This document shows positions 16,135 through 23,856 of a stretch of 64,000 nt of DNA, piece by piece. The notes under the pieces were generated by a model. That model searched no databases, was not told where the DNA came from, and saw nothing but the letters and a program-made list of their open reading frames with translations. A program made the translations under genes and the position numbers. Location: positions 2,412,501-2,476,500 of the forward strand of contig NZ_CP146232.1 in NCBI RefSeq assembly GCF_037040815.1, read 5' to 3'. This stretch comes from Pararoseomonas sp. SCSIO 73927 (lineage in GTDB: Bacteria > Pseudomonadota > Alphaproteobacteria > Acetobacterales > Acetobacteraceae). The first letter of the stretch is position 1, and every line of letters starts with the position of its first letter.

Positions 16135-16920
16135 CTAGCCGGCTTCCGCCGGCAGGGGCGGGTTGCCCGTGCCCTCCGGCCCGCGCATCCCGATGCGGCC
16201 GAGGCCGGGCAGCTTGATCGCGGGGCGGCGCAGGTCCAGTCCGGCGACGGCGCCGAGGATGTTCACCTCGATCCCCTCCACCCAGGCGAGGGTGAGGCCG
16301 GCATAGCCGCCGAGCGAGAGGCGGAGGCCCGTGCGGGACGGGGTAGGGCGCAGCCAGCGGCCGTCATGCGGGTAGTCCTTGCCGATGGCGTTGGGCGGCA
16401 GGGTGAGGCCGATGGCCGGCACCGCCTCCATGATCGCCGCGACGAAGGTGTTGGAGTTGGGGCCGGGCCAGGCGCGGTAGTCGCCCTGGTTCCTCCAGGC
16501 GTAGTCCGCGATCGCCGCCTGGATCGGCGGGATCATGGCGGCGGCGGCAGGGCCATCGGCGGCGAAGACGGTCTCCGGCACCTGCCCGAACCAGCGGCCA
16601 TCGGGCGCGAAGCCGTTCATGCGGATGGGATCGCCCCAGGCCGTGTAGTCGTAGCGGGTGTAGGAGGCCGCGCCCTCCGGCTTGAAAACGATCCAGCAGT
16701 GCACGGCGAAGACGCCGCGCCAGCGCACGGTGGGCGCGGCGTAGACGCGCACCACGGCACCGGGATTGCGGGCGGCGGGCGGCAGGAGGCCGGCGCTGGA
16801 ACGGTCCGCCGCCCGCCAATCCGTGCCCGACGCCCTGGCCTTGTAGAGGGCGGCGGAGACTCCGAGCGGGACGAGGTAGAGGAGGACGAAGAGGAAGAGC
16901 GCGGCTTTGAGGACGGTCAT
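16135..16920 (-). CDS. DUF3750 membrane-anchored protein
   Basis: A 261-residue protein matching DUF3750. The first 25 residues form a transmembrane or uncleaved signal segment (ALFLFVLLYLVPLGVSA). The body contains FAVHCWIVFKPEGA, YTRYDYTAWGD and, near residue 155, WPGPNSNTFVAAIMEAVP, a Cys/His/Asn pattern that recalls cysteine-amidase-like folds. No biochemical function is established for the family. The C-terminal third includes hydrophobic glycine-rich strands (LRLSLGGYAGLTLAW). It converges on the MarR gene with a 30-base gap, and a copy of the composite repeat lies just upstream of its start. Confidence 0.75.
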   Translation of the reverse strand: MTVLKAALFLFVLLYLVPLGVSAALYKARASGTDWRAADRSSAGLLPPAARNPGAVVRVYAAPTVRWRGVFAVHCWIVFKPEGAASYTRYDYTAWGDPIRMNGFAPDGRWFGQVPETVFAADGPAAAAMIPPIQAAIADYAWRNQGDYRAWPGPNSNTFVAAIMEAVPAIGLTLPPNAIGKDYPHDGRWLRPTPSRTGLRLSLGGYAGLTLAWVEGIEVNILGAVAGLDLRRPAIKLPGLGRIGMRGPEGTGNPPLPAEAG

Positions 16921-16988
16921 GATCCGCCCTCATGTTTGTTGCGGCGCAGCGGGGCGCAAGGTTCGTGCCGGTTCTGTGGGGGCGGTCT

Positions 16989-17225
16989 GTGGCCAGGGAG
17001 AGGAAGAAGGAATTCTTCCTCTCCCCGGACCCCTCACCATCATCTTCTTTCTCGAGTTGGTCTGGACATTGCTGACGGTGCGCCTCGGCTCCTGGAGCCG
17101 AGGCGACTGCAGGGGCAGGATCGGGCCCCATCGTCAGTGCCACGTCTCAAGTCAGTTCCGCGGCAGCCCAATGCAGGTCCAGGAGGCTCAGCCTCCTGGC
17201 GGGGATCCAAGGGGCGGAGCCCCTT
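16989..17225 (+). repeat. composite four-hairpin intergenic repeat, copy 2
   Basis: It has the same order as copy 1. H1 is 16996-17025, stem GGGAGAGGAAGAA with a GGAA loop. H2 is 17082-17104, GCCTCGGCTC paired with GAGCCGAGGC. H3 is 17179-17199, CCAGGAGGC with a TCA loop. H4 is 17209-17225, AAGGGGC with a GGA loop. Stem bases differ from copy 1 but remain paired. It occupies the 318-base gap between the start of the DUF3750 gene and the end of the amidohydrolase gene, with no other gene in that gap. Confidence 0.85.
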
Positions 17226-17238
17226 AGGGCCGGGCAGG

Positions 17239-18519
17239 TCAGAGAAGGTCGTCCAACTCCCGGTAGTCCGGCAACTCCACCGGGGTTGGGCGCCCGTTGC
17301 AGAGGACAACGCGCGGGCCGCGGCGGCGGGAGAGAAGTTCGTCCATCGTGCGGCCGCGGAAGAGGACGAGGTCGGCGGCCGCACCGGCGCGGATGCGGCC
17401 GTGGTCGGGCAGTCCCATCAGGTCTGCGGGGCGGGCGGTGATCGCGGCGGGCCAGTCGCCGATGGGCTTGTCGAGGTGGGCGATGCGGACGGAGTCCGTG
17501 AAGGTCTCGATCGGGTCGTGGTCGCCGTAGCCGTAGAAGGGGTCGCGGCAGTTGTCGCCGCCGATCAGCACGGTGATGCCGCGGGCGCGGAGCTCGTGGA
17601 GGAGGGTGACGCCGCGCCAGCGCGGGGTGCGGCCGGGCACGCGGTCCTGCAGGTACTGATTGACCGGCGGCAGGGAGATGATGGTGATCCCCGCCTGCGC
17701 CACGAGGTCCATCACGCGGTCGGCGGCCTCCGGTTCCTGCACGGCGAGGCTGCAGCAGTGGCCGCAGGTGAGGCGGCCGGGGAAACGGTGGCGGAGGGCG
17801 GCGCGGGCGATGGGGCCGAGGGTGGCGGCGTTCGGGTCGCCGCTCTCGTCCACGTGGAGGTCGATGTCGAGGCCGTGCTTCATCGCGAGGCGGAAGAGGC
17901 CGTCGAGGGAGGCTTCCAGCTCTGCCCCGTCCTTGTCGTCGGGGATGCGGGTGTTGCCGCCGAGGAGGCCGCCGGTGGCGGCAACGCGGGCGGCGAGGGC
18001 TTCGCCTTCCTCCCCGGCGTAAGCGGTGATGGCAACGAGGGCGGCGGCCTGGAGGGTAATGCGGTCCCTCCACTCCTCGCGCAACTCGGCGAAGACGGGC
18101 CAGGTGAGGGCGGCTTGGGGGCCGTGGCTGTCCAGGTGGGTGCGGATGGCGACCACGCCGTTCGCCTCGGCGCAGCGCAGGGCGAAGGTGAAGCGGCGGC
18201 GAACGTCCTCCGCGGTCCAGTGCGCCGCGCGGTCCTCGCCCACGGCCTTCACGGCGCCGGGGTGGGTGCCGTCCGGGTTGCGCGCGCGGGGGAGGATGTG
18301 GGCCTTGTCCAGGTGCGCGTGGGGATCGACGAGGCCGGGCCAGACCTGGCTGCGGTCGAGGTCCAGCGCGCCTTCGGGCGGGGTGGGGGCGGCCGGCGTC
18401 ACGGCGGCGATGCGGCCGGCGTCGATGCGGATGTCGGCGAGGACGAGGCCGTCCGCGTCGGCGGGGCCGAGATCGCCTTCGGCCAGCACGGCGGGGACCG
18501 AGGCGCGGTGGAGGAGCAT
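17239..18519 (-). CDS. cytosine deaminase-like amidohydrolase
   Basis: A 426-residue metal-dependent hydrolase of the cytosine deaminase (CodA) type. Metal and catalytic motifs are in order: DPHAHLDKAH near residue 68, DLHVDESGD near 215 (His ligand plus catalytic Glu), LTCGHCCSLAV near 245 and IGGDNCRDPFYGYGD near 312 (Asp ligand). The chemistry is deamination or hydrolysis of a cyclic amide or amidine such as cytosine, isoguanine or creatinine. It sits 41 bases after an ABC permease gene on the same strand, so the transporter probably imports its substrate. ATG 18519 was taken as the start; the frame upstream is read-through. Confidence 0.85.
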   Translation of the reverse strand: MLLHRASVPAVLAEGDLGPADADGLVLADIRIDAGRIAAVTPAAPTPPEGALDLDRSQVWPGLVDPHAHLDKAHILPRARNPDGTHPGAVKAVGEDRAAHWTAEDVRRRFTFALRCAEANGVVAIRTHLDSHGPQAALTWPVFAELREEWRDRITLQAAALVAITAYAGEEGEALAARVAATGGLLGGNTRIPDDKDGAELEASLDGLFRLAMKHGLDIDLHVDESGDPNAATLGPIARAALRHRFPGRLTCGHCCSLAVQEPEAADRVMDLVAQAGITIISLPPVNQYLQDRVPGRTPRWRGVTLLHELRARGITVLIGGDNCRDPFYGYGDHDPIETFTDSVRIAHLDKPIGDWPAAITARPADLMGLPDHGRIRAGAAADLVLFRGRTMDELLSRRRGPRVVLCNGRPTPVELPDYRELDDLL

Positions 18520-18560
18520 CCCGCTTCCGTCGGCGGGGATCGGGGGAAAGCCGGGCAGGG

Positions 18561-19388
18561 TCAGCGATCCTTCTTCAGCGCGCTCTCGTGCCAGCGGCGC
18601 AGCACGAGGTGCGAGACGAGGGAGAGGGCGAGGAAGATGACGACGCCCGAGAAGGAGATGAGCGCCAACGCCGCGAACATGCGGGGGATCTGGAGCTGGT
18701 AGCCGGATTCGAGGATCCGGTAGGCCAGGCCGGAGGAGGCGCCGCCGGTGCCGGCCACGAACTCCGCGACGATGGCGCCGATGAGGGAGAGGCCGCCGGA
18801 GATGCGGAGCCCGGCGAGGAAGAAGGGCATGGCGGCGGGCAGGCGGAGGTGGAGCAGCGTCTGCCAGCGCGTGGCGCCGTAGAGGCGGAACAGGTCCAGC
18901 AGGTTCCGGTCCGTGCTGTTCAGCCCGATGGTGGTGTTGGAGACGATCGGGAAGAAGGCGACGATCCAGGCGCAGATGAGGAGCGAGGCCGAGACGTTGT
19001 CCACCCAAATGATGATGAGCGGGGCAATGGCGACGACCGGGGTGACCTGCAGCATCACCGCGTAGGGCAGGAAGGTCATCTCCACCCATTTGGACTGGCT
19101 GAAGAGCACGGAGAGGGCGACGCCGGCGACGGTGGCGACCAGCAGGGCGAGAACCGTGATCTGGAGGGTGACGGCGAGCGAGCCGGAGAGGACCGGCCAG
19201 TCCTGCACCAGGGTTCGCGCGATCTGGACGGGGCCGGGGACGAGGTAGGCGGGCACGGCGAAGTGCCGCACGGCCCATTCCCAGCCGCCGAGGAGGAGGA
19301 GGCCCATCGCTAGCGGGGCGAGGATGCGCGGCAGGGTGCCGGAGGGCAGGCCGAGGGTGCGGCGCCTTTCGTCGATGGGCGGGGTCAC
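18561..19388 (-). CDS. ABC transporter permease (NitT/TauT family)
   Basis: A 275-residue inner-membrane permease of the nitrate/sulfonate/bicarbonate/pyrimidine type. It shows six hydrophobic segments and the cytoplasmic coupling loop near residue 175 (LFRLYGATRWQTLLHLRLP), the EAA-type motif. It starts with GTG at 19388, and that GTGA overlaps the stop of the ATPase gene by four bases, so the two are translationally coupled. The amidohydrolase follows. No periplasmic binding protein for this system is in the window, so it must be encoded elsewhere. Confidence 0.87.
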   Translation of the reverse strand: MTPPIDERRRTLGLPSGTLPRILAPLAMGLLLLGGWEWAVRHFAVPAYLVPGPVQIARTLVQDWPVLSGSLAVTLQITVLALLVATVAGVALSVLFSQSKWVEMTFLPYAVMLQVTPVVAIAPLIIIWVDNVSASLLICAWIVAFFPIVSNTTIGLNSTDRNLLDLFRLYGATRWQTLLHLRLPAAMPFFLAGLRISGGLSLIGAIVAEFVAGTGGASSGLAYRILESGYQLQIPRMFAALALISFSGVVIFLALSLVSHLVLRRWHESALKKDR

Positions 19389-20197
19389 TCGGCCATGGCC
19401 CGTTCGAGCGCGCCGGAGACCCTGCGGCAGAGGGCGGCGTAGTCGGGGGAGGTGCGGAAGGCCTCGTCCCGCCGGGCAGGAGCGTCGAGCGCCAGGTCGG
19501 CGTGCAGGCGGCCGGGCCCTGCGGCCATCACCACCACGCGCTGCGAGAGGTAGACGGATTCGAAAACGGAGTGGGTGACGAAGAGGGCGGTGAAGCGCCG
19601 CTCCTCCCACAGGCGCAGAAGGTCGTTGTTCAGGCGGAAGCGGGTGATCTCGTCCAGGGCGGCGAAGGGCTCGTCCAGCAGCAGGACCTCCGGCTCTGTC
19701 ACCAGCCCGCGGGCGATGGAGACGCGCATCCGCATGCCGCCGGAGAGCTCGCGCGGGTAGCTCTCCGCGAACTCCGCGAGGCCGACGAGCGCGAGCATCT
19801 CCCGCGCGCGGCGGCGCCGTTCCCCCTTCGCCACGCCCTCCAGCCGGAGGGGGAGGGCGACGTTGTCGAGGGCGGACTTCCAGGGCATCAGCGTGGGCTC
19901 CTGGAAGACGAAGCCGAGCTTCGGGCGCGCCCCCCGGTGCCACTCGATGCGCCCCGCGGTGACGGGGGAGAGGCCGGCCACCATGCGCAGTACGGTGCTC
20001 TTGCCGCAGCCGGAGGGGCCGAGGAGGGAGACGAAGGCGCCGGCGGCGATGTCCAGCTCCAGCCCCTGCACCGCCAGCGTGCCGTTGCCGTAGCGCTTGG
20101 TGACGCCGCGGAGCGCGACGACGGGGGCCGGCCCGGTGCTGTCCTCTCGCAACGGGGCGGTGTGGCCGCTGGCCGCGATGGTGCTGTCCTCCTGCAC
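19385..20197 (-). CDS. ABC transporter ATP-binding protein (NitT/TauT family)
   Basis: An ATPase with Walker A LLGPSGCGKSTVLR, Q-loop FVFQEPTLMPW, signature ELSGGMRMRVSIARG, Walker B EVLLLDEPFAALD and switch histidine in LFVTHSVFES. These place it with the SsuB/TauB/ThiZ-like importers. The start is uncertain. GTG 20197 gives the usual 270 residues and has GGAA upstream. An ATG at 20323 would add 42 low-complexity residues and would overlap the divergent desaturase start, so it is less likely. The gene is first in a minus-strand operon with the permease and amidohydrolase. Confidence 0.83.
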   Translation of the reverse strand: MQEDSTIAASGHTAPLREDSTGPAPVVALRGVTKRYGNGTLAVQGLELDIAAGAFVSLLGPSGCGKSTVLRMVAGLSPVTAGRIEWHRGARPKLGFVFQEPTLMPWKSALDNVALPLRLEGVAKGERRRRAREMLALVGLAEFAESYPRELSGGMRMRVSIARGLVTEPEVLLLDEPFAALDEITRFRLNNDLLRLWEERRFTALFVTHSVFESVYLSQRVVVMAAGPGRLHADLALDAPARRDEAFRTSPDYAALCRRVSGALERAMAE

Positions 20198-20321
20198 GCC
20201 GGCCGTTTCCGCGACGGATGGCGCGCGGTCAAGATGGGGAGCGGGGCGGGGCGCCGGGAAGGGGGCGGTCCGGCGCAGGACTTGCTTGGCTTCCGCAGCA
20301 GCCTTGAGAGGGATCGGGAGC

Positions 20322-21233
20322 ATGGGCGCGACGGCGATGGCGGCCCCGAGGCCGCGGGAGATGATGCACCTCAACACCCGCTCCGACGCGCGGGGCTGGG
20401 CGAGGCTGGGGGTCCATCTCGCCCTGATCCTGGCGACCGGGTGGCTGGTGGCGGTGGTGCCCCTGGTCCTGGCGGTGCCGGCCATGCTGCTGGCGGGGGT
20501 GGTGCAGGCGGCCCTTTTCGCGCCGATCCACGAGACCTGCCACTACACGGCCTTCAAGTCCCGCCGGGTGAACGCGGTGGTGGGCTGGCTGGTGGCGCTG
20601 CCGGCGCTGCGGAACTGGCACTTCTACCAGGCCTTCCACCTGGCCCATCACAAGCACACCCAGGACCGGGAGAACGACCCGGAGCTGTCCCCGCCGCCGC
20701 CGGGGGACCTGCCGGCCTACGCGGCACGGGTGGTCGGCCTGCCCTACTGGCGGGCGCAGCTGACGGTCTGGGCGCGGGGGTGGCGCGGCGACCTCTCGGC
20801 CTACCCGTTCATCCACCCGGCGGCCGCGCCGCGGGTGATCCGGAGCATCCGGGCGGGGTCGGTCCTCACCGTGGCGCTGGCCGTCGCGGTGGGGCTGGGC
20901 ATCGGCTGGGGGGCGGTGCTGCTGTTCTGGGTGGGGCCGCAGCTGCTCGGCCAGCCCGTGCTGCGGCTGTACCTGCTGACGGAGCACACGGGCTGCACGG
21001 AGGATTCCAACGGCCTGACGAACACGCGCACCATGATGACGGTGGCGCCGGTGCGGCTGCTGATGTGGGAGATGCCCTACCACGCGGAGCACCATCTCTA
21101 CCCCTTCATCCCCTTCCACCGGCTGCGCGACGCGCACGCGCTGCTGCGGGAGCGGCTGGCGCATGTGGGGACGGGGTACGTGGCCTGGCACCGCGACCAC
21201 GTCCGGGAGCTGCGGAAGGCCGGGTCCCGGTAG
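20322..21233 (+). CDS. membrane fatty acid desaturase family protein
   Basis: A 303-residue integral-membrane di-iron desaturase or hydroxylase. All three histidine boxes are present: HETCHYT near residue 70, HLAHHKHT near residue 106 and HAEHHLYP near residue 254. Hydrophobic pairs flank them (LGVHLALILATGWLVAVV, LTVALAVAVGLGIGWGAVLLF). The ATG at 20322 has GAGAGGGA eight bases upstream; later ATGs at 20337, 20361 and 20364 are alternatives. The substrate may be an acyl chain or a related lipid such as a carotenoid. It is divergent from the ABC ATPase gene with almost no room if both longest starts are used. Confidence 0.85.
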   Translation: MGATAMAAPRPREMMHLNTRSDARGWARLGVHLALILATGWLVAVVPLVLAVPAMLLAGVVQAALFAPIHETCHYTAFKSRRVNAVVGWLVALPALRNWHFYQAFHLAHHKHTQDRENDPELSPPPPGDLPAYAARVVGLPYWRAQLTVWARGWRGDLSAYPFIHPAAAPRVIRSIRAGSVLTVALAVAVGLGIGWGAVLLFWVGPQLLGQPVLRLYLLTEHTGCTEDSNGLTNTRTMMTVAPVRLLMWEMPYHAEHHLYPFIPFHRLRDAHALLRERLAHVGTGYVAWHRDHVRELRKAGSR

Positions 21234-21371
21234 GCGCCCGCCCCCTCCGACGCCCGGAGCGCGGCGCGCCCGGTCCGGGACAGGGTCTCCGCCATCGGCT
21301 CTGGGGGGCGGGCACAGGACGCTCCGCCGTCCCCCTTTGCCTTTCCTGCGGGTGGGCGCACATGGCGCGCC

Positions 21372-21968
21372 ATGCCCTCCGACGATCTGCGGCGCCGCGC
21401 GCCGGCCGCCGCCCGCAACCGCGACGCCATCCTGGCCGTGCTGCGGGAGGTGCTGCCGCTGCAGGGGGTGGTGCTGGAGGTGGCCAGCGGCTCCGGCGAG
21501 CACGCGCTGCATTTCGCTCAGGCCTTCCCGGGCCTGGTCTTCCAGCCGAGTGACCCCGATCCCGCCGCGCGGGCCAGCATCGACGCCTGGGCGGAGGGGC
21601 AGGGGAATATCCGCCCGGCCCTGGCGCTGGACGCGGCGGGGGAGTGGCCGGCGGTGGCGGCGGATGCGGTGCTGTGCAGCAACATGATCCACATCGCGCC
21701 CTGGTCGGCGACGCTCGGCCTGATGCGCGGGGCGGCGGCCTGCCTGCGTGCCGGGGCGCCGCTGGTGCTCTACGGGCCGTATCGCCGGGGCGGGGAGCAC
21801 ACCGCGCCGAGCAACGCGGATTTCGATGCGGACCTGCGGCGCCGGAACCGGGAATGGGGCGTGCGGGACCTGGAAGCGGTGGCGGCGGAGGCGTCGGCGC
21901 GGGGCTTCGGGGCGCCGGAGGCGCATGAGATGCCGGCCAACAACCTCCTCCTCGTCTTCCGGCGGTAG
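21372..21968 (+). CDS. DUF938 methyltransferase-like protein
   Basis: A 198-residue protein of the DUF938 family, which has a SAM-methyltransferase fold. Motif I is VLEVASGSGEHALHFAQ near residue 34, the acidic strand end is FQPSDPDP near residue 58, and the family hallmark CSNMIHIAPWSAT is near residue 101, followed by LVLYGPYRRGGEHTAPSN. Substrate and biological role are not established; animal homologues are orphan methyltransferase-like proteins. It begins a run of three plus-strand genes (with the OGFr-like and MOSC proteins) separated by 39 and 8 bases, probably one transcript. Confidence 0.83.
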   Translation: MPSDDLRRRAPAAARNRDAILAVLREVLPLQGVVLEVASGSGEHALHFAQAFPGLVFQPSDPDPAARASIDAWAEGQGNIRPALALDAAGEWPAVAADAVLCSNMIHIAPWSATLGLMRGAAACLRAGAPLVLYGPYRRGGEHTAPSNADFDADLRRRNREWGVRDLEAVAAEASARGFGAPEAHEMPANNLLLVFRR

Positions 21969-22007
21969 GGGGGCGAACCGGACCGGCGTGCCCGGCGTTC
22001 CGGCCGC

Positions 22008-22469
22008 ATGGAACACCCCATCCACGCCTTCCTGCGCGGCGATGGCCGCGATGGCCGGGGGCGCCGCCTGGCCGATGTGCTGGCCTTCGGCGACGACCGG
22101 CTGGAGGCCGTGCACGACGTCATCCAGTGGCTCTTCCCGCTGCGGGAGCCGAGCCGGGCCGTGCCGGGATCGCCCGTGCTGGGGGCGGAGGAGGCGGCGG
22201 CGATCCGGGCCGATCCGAGGGCGCAGGACGGCTTGCGCGCGGCGCTGGACCGGATGGCGCGGTTCTACGCGGGGACGGACCACTGGCTGGTGCGCCTCGA
22301 CCACAACCACCTGCGGATCACCCGGATCATCGCGGCCGTGCGGGACCTGCTGGGGCGGGAGGAGGCGGCGCGGTTCCACGCCGGCCTGCTGGCGCGGGTC
22401 GCGGCGGCGGGCGGGCCGGTGAACGCGGAGAGCCTGCGCCACTGGGAACGCGCCCTCGGGGCGGCGTAG
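22008..22469 (+). CDS. opioid growth factor receptor (OGFr)-like conserved region protein
   Basis: A 153-residue protein that matches the N-terminal conserved region of OGFr-related proteins. It begins with HAFLRGDGRDGRGR, then LADVLAFGDDRLEAVHDVIQ leading into WLFPLREPSRA. The central HDVIQWLFP is the clearest family mark. The C-terminal half is helical (LRITRIIAAVRDLLGREEA). In bacteria this family is uncharacterised; despite the name it has no relation to opioid signalling here. It sits 8 bases before the MOSC gene and 39 after the DUF938 gene. Confidence 0.72.
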   Translation: MEHPIHAFLRGDGRDGRGRRLADVLAFGDDRLEAVHDVIQWLFPLREPSRAVPGSPVLGAEEAAAIRADPRAQDGLRAALDRMARFYAGTDHWLVRLDHNHLRITRIIAAVRDLLGREEAARFHAGLLARVAAAGGPVNAESLRHWERALGAA

Positions 22470-22477
22470 AAGGCGGG

Positions 22478-23014
22478 ATGCCACCCGAGCAGCAATCCCT
22501 TTTCCCCAATCCCGGCTCCATGCTGGCGCGGCTGATCGACGGGCCGGTGGCGCCGGGGCGCGTGGCGTGGATCGGGCTGCGCGCGGTGCGGCGGGAGCCG
22601 GTGCGGGTGGTGGAGAGCGCGCTCGCCGTGACGGGGCAGGGGCTGGAGGGGGACCGCTACGCCAGCCGCAACAACGGGGCGCGGCAGGTGACGCTGGTGG
22701 CGGCGGAAGGGCTGCGGGCAATCGCGAGCTACCTCGGGCGCGACGCGGTGCCGCCGGAGCGGCTGCGGCGGAACTTGGTTACGGAGGGGATCAACCTGAC
22801 GGCGCTGCGGAACCGGCGCTTCCGGGTGGGGGAGGCGCTGCTGGAGTGGTCCGGCGACTGCCACCCCTGCTCCCGCATGGACGAGGAGCTGGGCGAGGGC
22901 GGCTACAACGCCGTGCGCGGGCACGGCGGCATCACCGCGCGCGTGCTGGATGGCGGGGTGATCCGGCCCGGCGACGCTGTGGTGCGGGTGCTGGAGGCCG
23001 GAGCGGACCGATAA
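22478..23014 (+). CDS. MOSC domain protein
   Basis: A 178-residue MOSC (molybdenum cofactor sulfurase C-terminal) protein. The family core is seen as GLEGDRYASRNNGARQVTLV near residue 58, NLVTEGINLTALRNRRF near residue 105, and the conserved cysteine in WSGDCHPCSRMDEELG near residue 129. MOSC proteins bind molybdenum cofactor or transfer sulfur; small stand-alone members may act on amidoximes or thio-compounds. The start ATG at 22478 has GGCGGG upstream. Co-transcription with the DUF938 and OGFr-like genes is likely. A molybdenum-linked partner enzyme is not visible nearby. Confidence 0.85.
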   Translation: MPPEQQSLFPNPGSMLARLIDGPVAPGRVAWIGLRAVRREPVRVVESALAVTGQGLEGDRYASRNNGARQVTLVAAEGLRAIASYLGRDAVPPERLRRNLVTEGINLTALRNRRFRVGEALLEWSGDCHPCSRMDEELGEGGYNAVRGHGGITARVLDGGVIRPGDAVVRVLEAGADR

Positions 23015-23084
23015 GGGCGGCGTGCCGGAGTGGGAGGGTTTGCGCGGGGAATGCAGGGCGAGGCTGCCGCACGAAATTGTCCAG

Positions 23085-23096
23085 TCGTACGTACGA
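23085..23096. promoter_or_regulatory. 12-bp perfect palindrome upstream of methyltransferase-GntR operon
   Basis: TCGTACGTACGA lies in the 155-base gap before the methyltransferase start at 23170. Because the operon encodes its own GntR regulator, it is a candidate autoregulatory operator. Confidence 0.35.
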
Positions 23097-23169
23097 ATTC
23101 ACGCCACTGTCACGCGGACATGCCTAAGACAGTTCCTGCTCAACGATGATCGATCGAGGCAGGAACAGC

Positions 23170-23856
23170 ATGGACAGCTACGCGACCTGGCACGCGGACC
23201 CGGCCCGTGAACCAGCGATGGAGGAGTCCCATCGCCCTCTCTGGCGCCACTTCATCGAGACCGTGCCGGAGACGGACCTCTCCACCCGCGACGTGCTGGA
23301 TTTCGGCTGCAACCGGGGCGGCTTCCTGCGGCTGCTGCACGCCCTGAAGCCCTTCCGCGCGGGCGTGGGCATCGACATCGCCGAGGACTCCATCCGCGCG
23401 GCCAGGGCTATGGCCGGTCCCGCGCCGCTGGAATTCGCGGTCGCGACCGACCTCTCGCCCTGGCGCGGCCGCTTCGACCTCGCCTTCTCCTACGAGGTGA
23501 TCTACCTGCTGCCTGACCTCGGCGCCCACGCGGCCGCGATCCACGCAGCGCTTCGGCCGGGCGGGACCTACTACGCCGTCACGGGCTGCCACAACGAGGG
23601 GCCTCTCTGGCCCGCCTTGCGGGAACAGATCGGCCGCACGACCAACGCGCCAGTCCAGGACCGCTCGCCCGACGACTACGCCGCAGCTTTCCTTGCCGCG
23701 GGCTTCGACGTCTCCGTGCGGCGCTTCGGCTTTGACGGCTTCACCCCCGCCTCCAAGGACAGGCGCTATTTTCCCCGCCTGACGGACGCTCTGGACTACT
23801 ACACCCGGGACAAGCTGCTCTTCCGCATGGTCCGCCAGGACCGCCCCGCCCCGTGA
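23170..23856 (+). CDS. class I SAM-dependent methyltransferase
   Basis: A 228-residue methyltransferase with motif I VLDFGCNRGGFLRLLH near residue 43, an acidic strand-2 end (GVGIDIAEDSI) and motif IV-like FDLAFSYEVIYLLPD near residue 102. The C-terminal portion includes FDGFTPASKDRRYFP. ATG 23170 was chosen because AGGAACA lies just before it; an ATG at 23146 in frame is possible. The stop overlaps the GntR gene start by four bases (GTGA), so the regulator and enzyme are made together. The substrate is unknown; small-molecule methylation or detoxification is a guess only. Confidence 0.82.
   Translation: MDSYATWHADPAREPAMEESHRPLWRHFIETVPETDLSTRDVLDFGCNRGGFLRLLHALKPFRAGVGIDIAEDSIRAARAMAGPAPLEFAVATDLSPWRGRFDLAFSYEVIYLLPDLGAHAAAIHAALRPGGTYYAVTGCHNEGPLWPALREQIGRTTNAPVQDRSPDDYAAAFLAAGFDVSVRRFGFDGFTPASKDRRYFPRLTDALDYYTRDKLLFRMVRQDRPAP

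Noticed and set aside
20229..22721. Minus-strand open frame of about 830 codons opposite the desaturase, DUF938 and OGFr-like genes
   Set aside because: Low-complexity Arg/Pro/His composition and no recognisable fold; the plus strand carries clear His-box and methyltransferase motifs.
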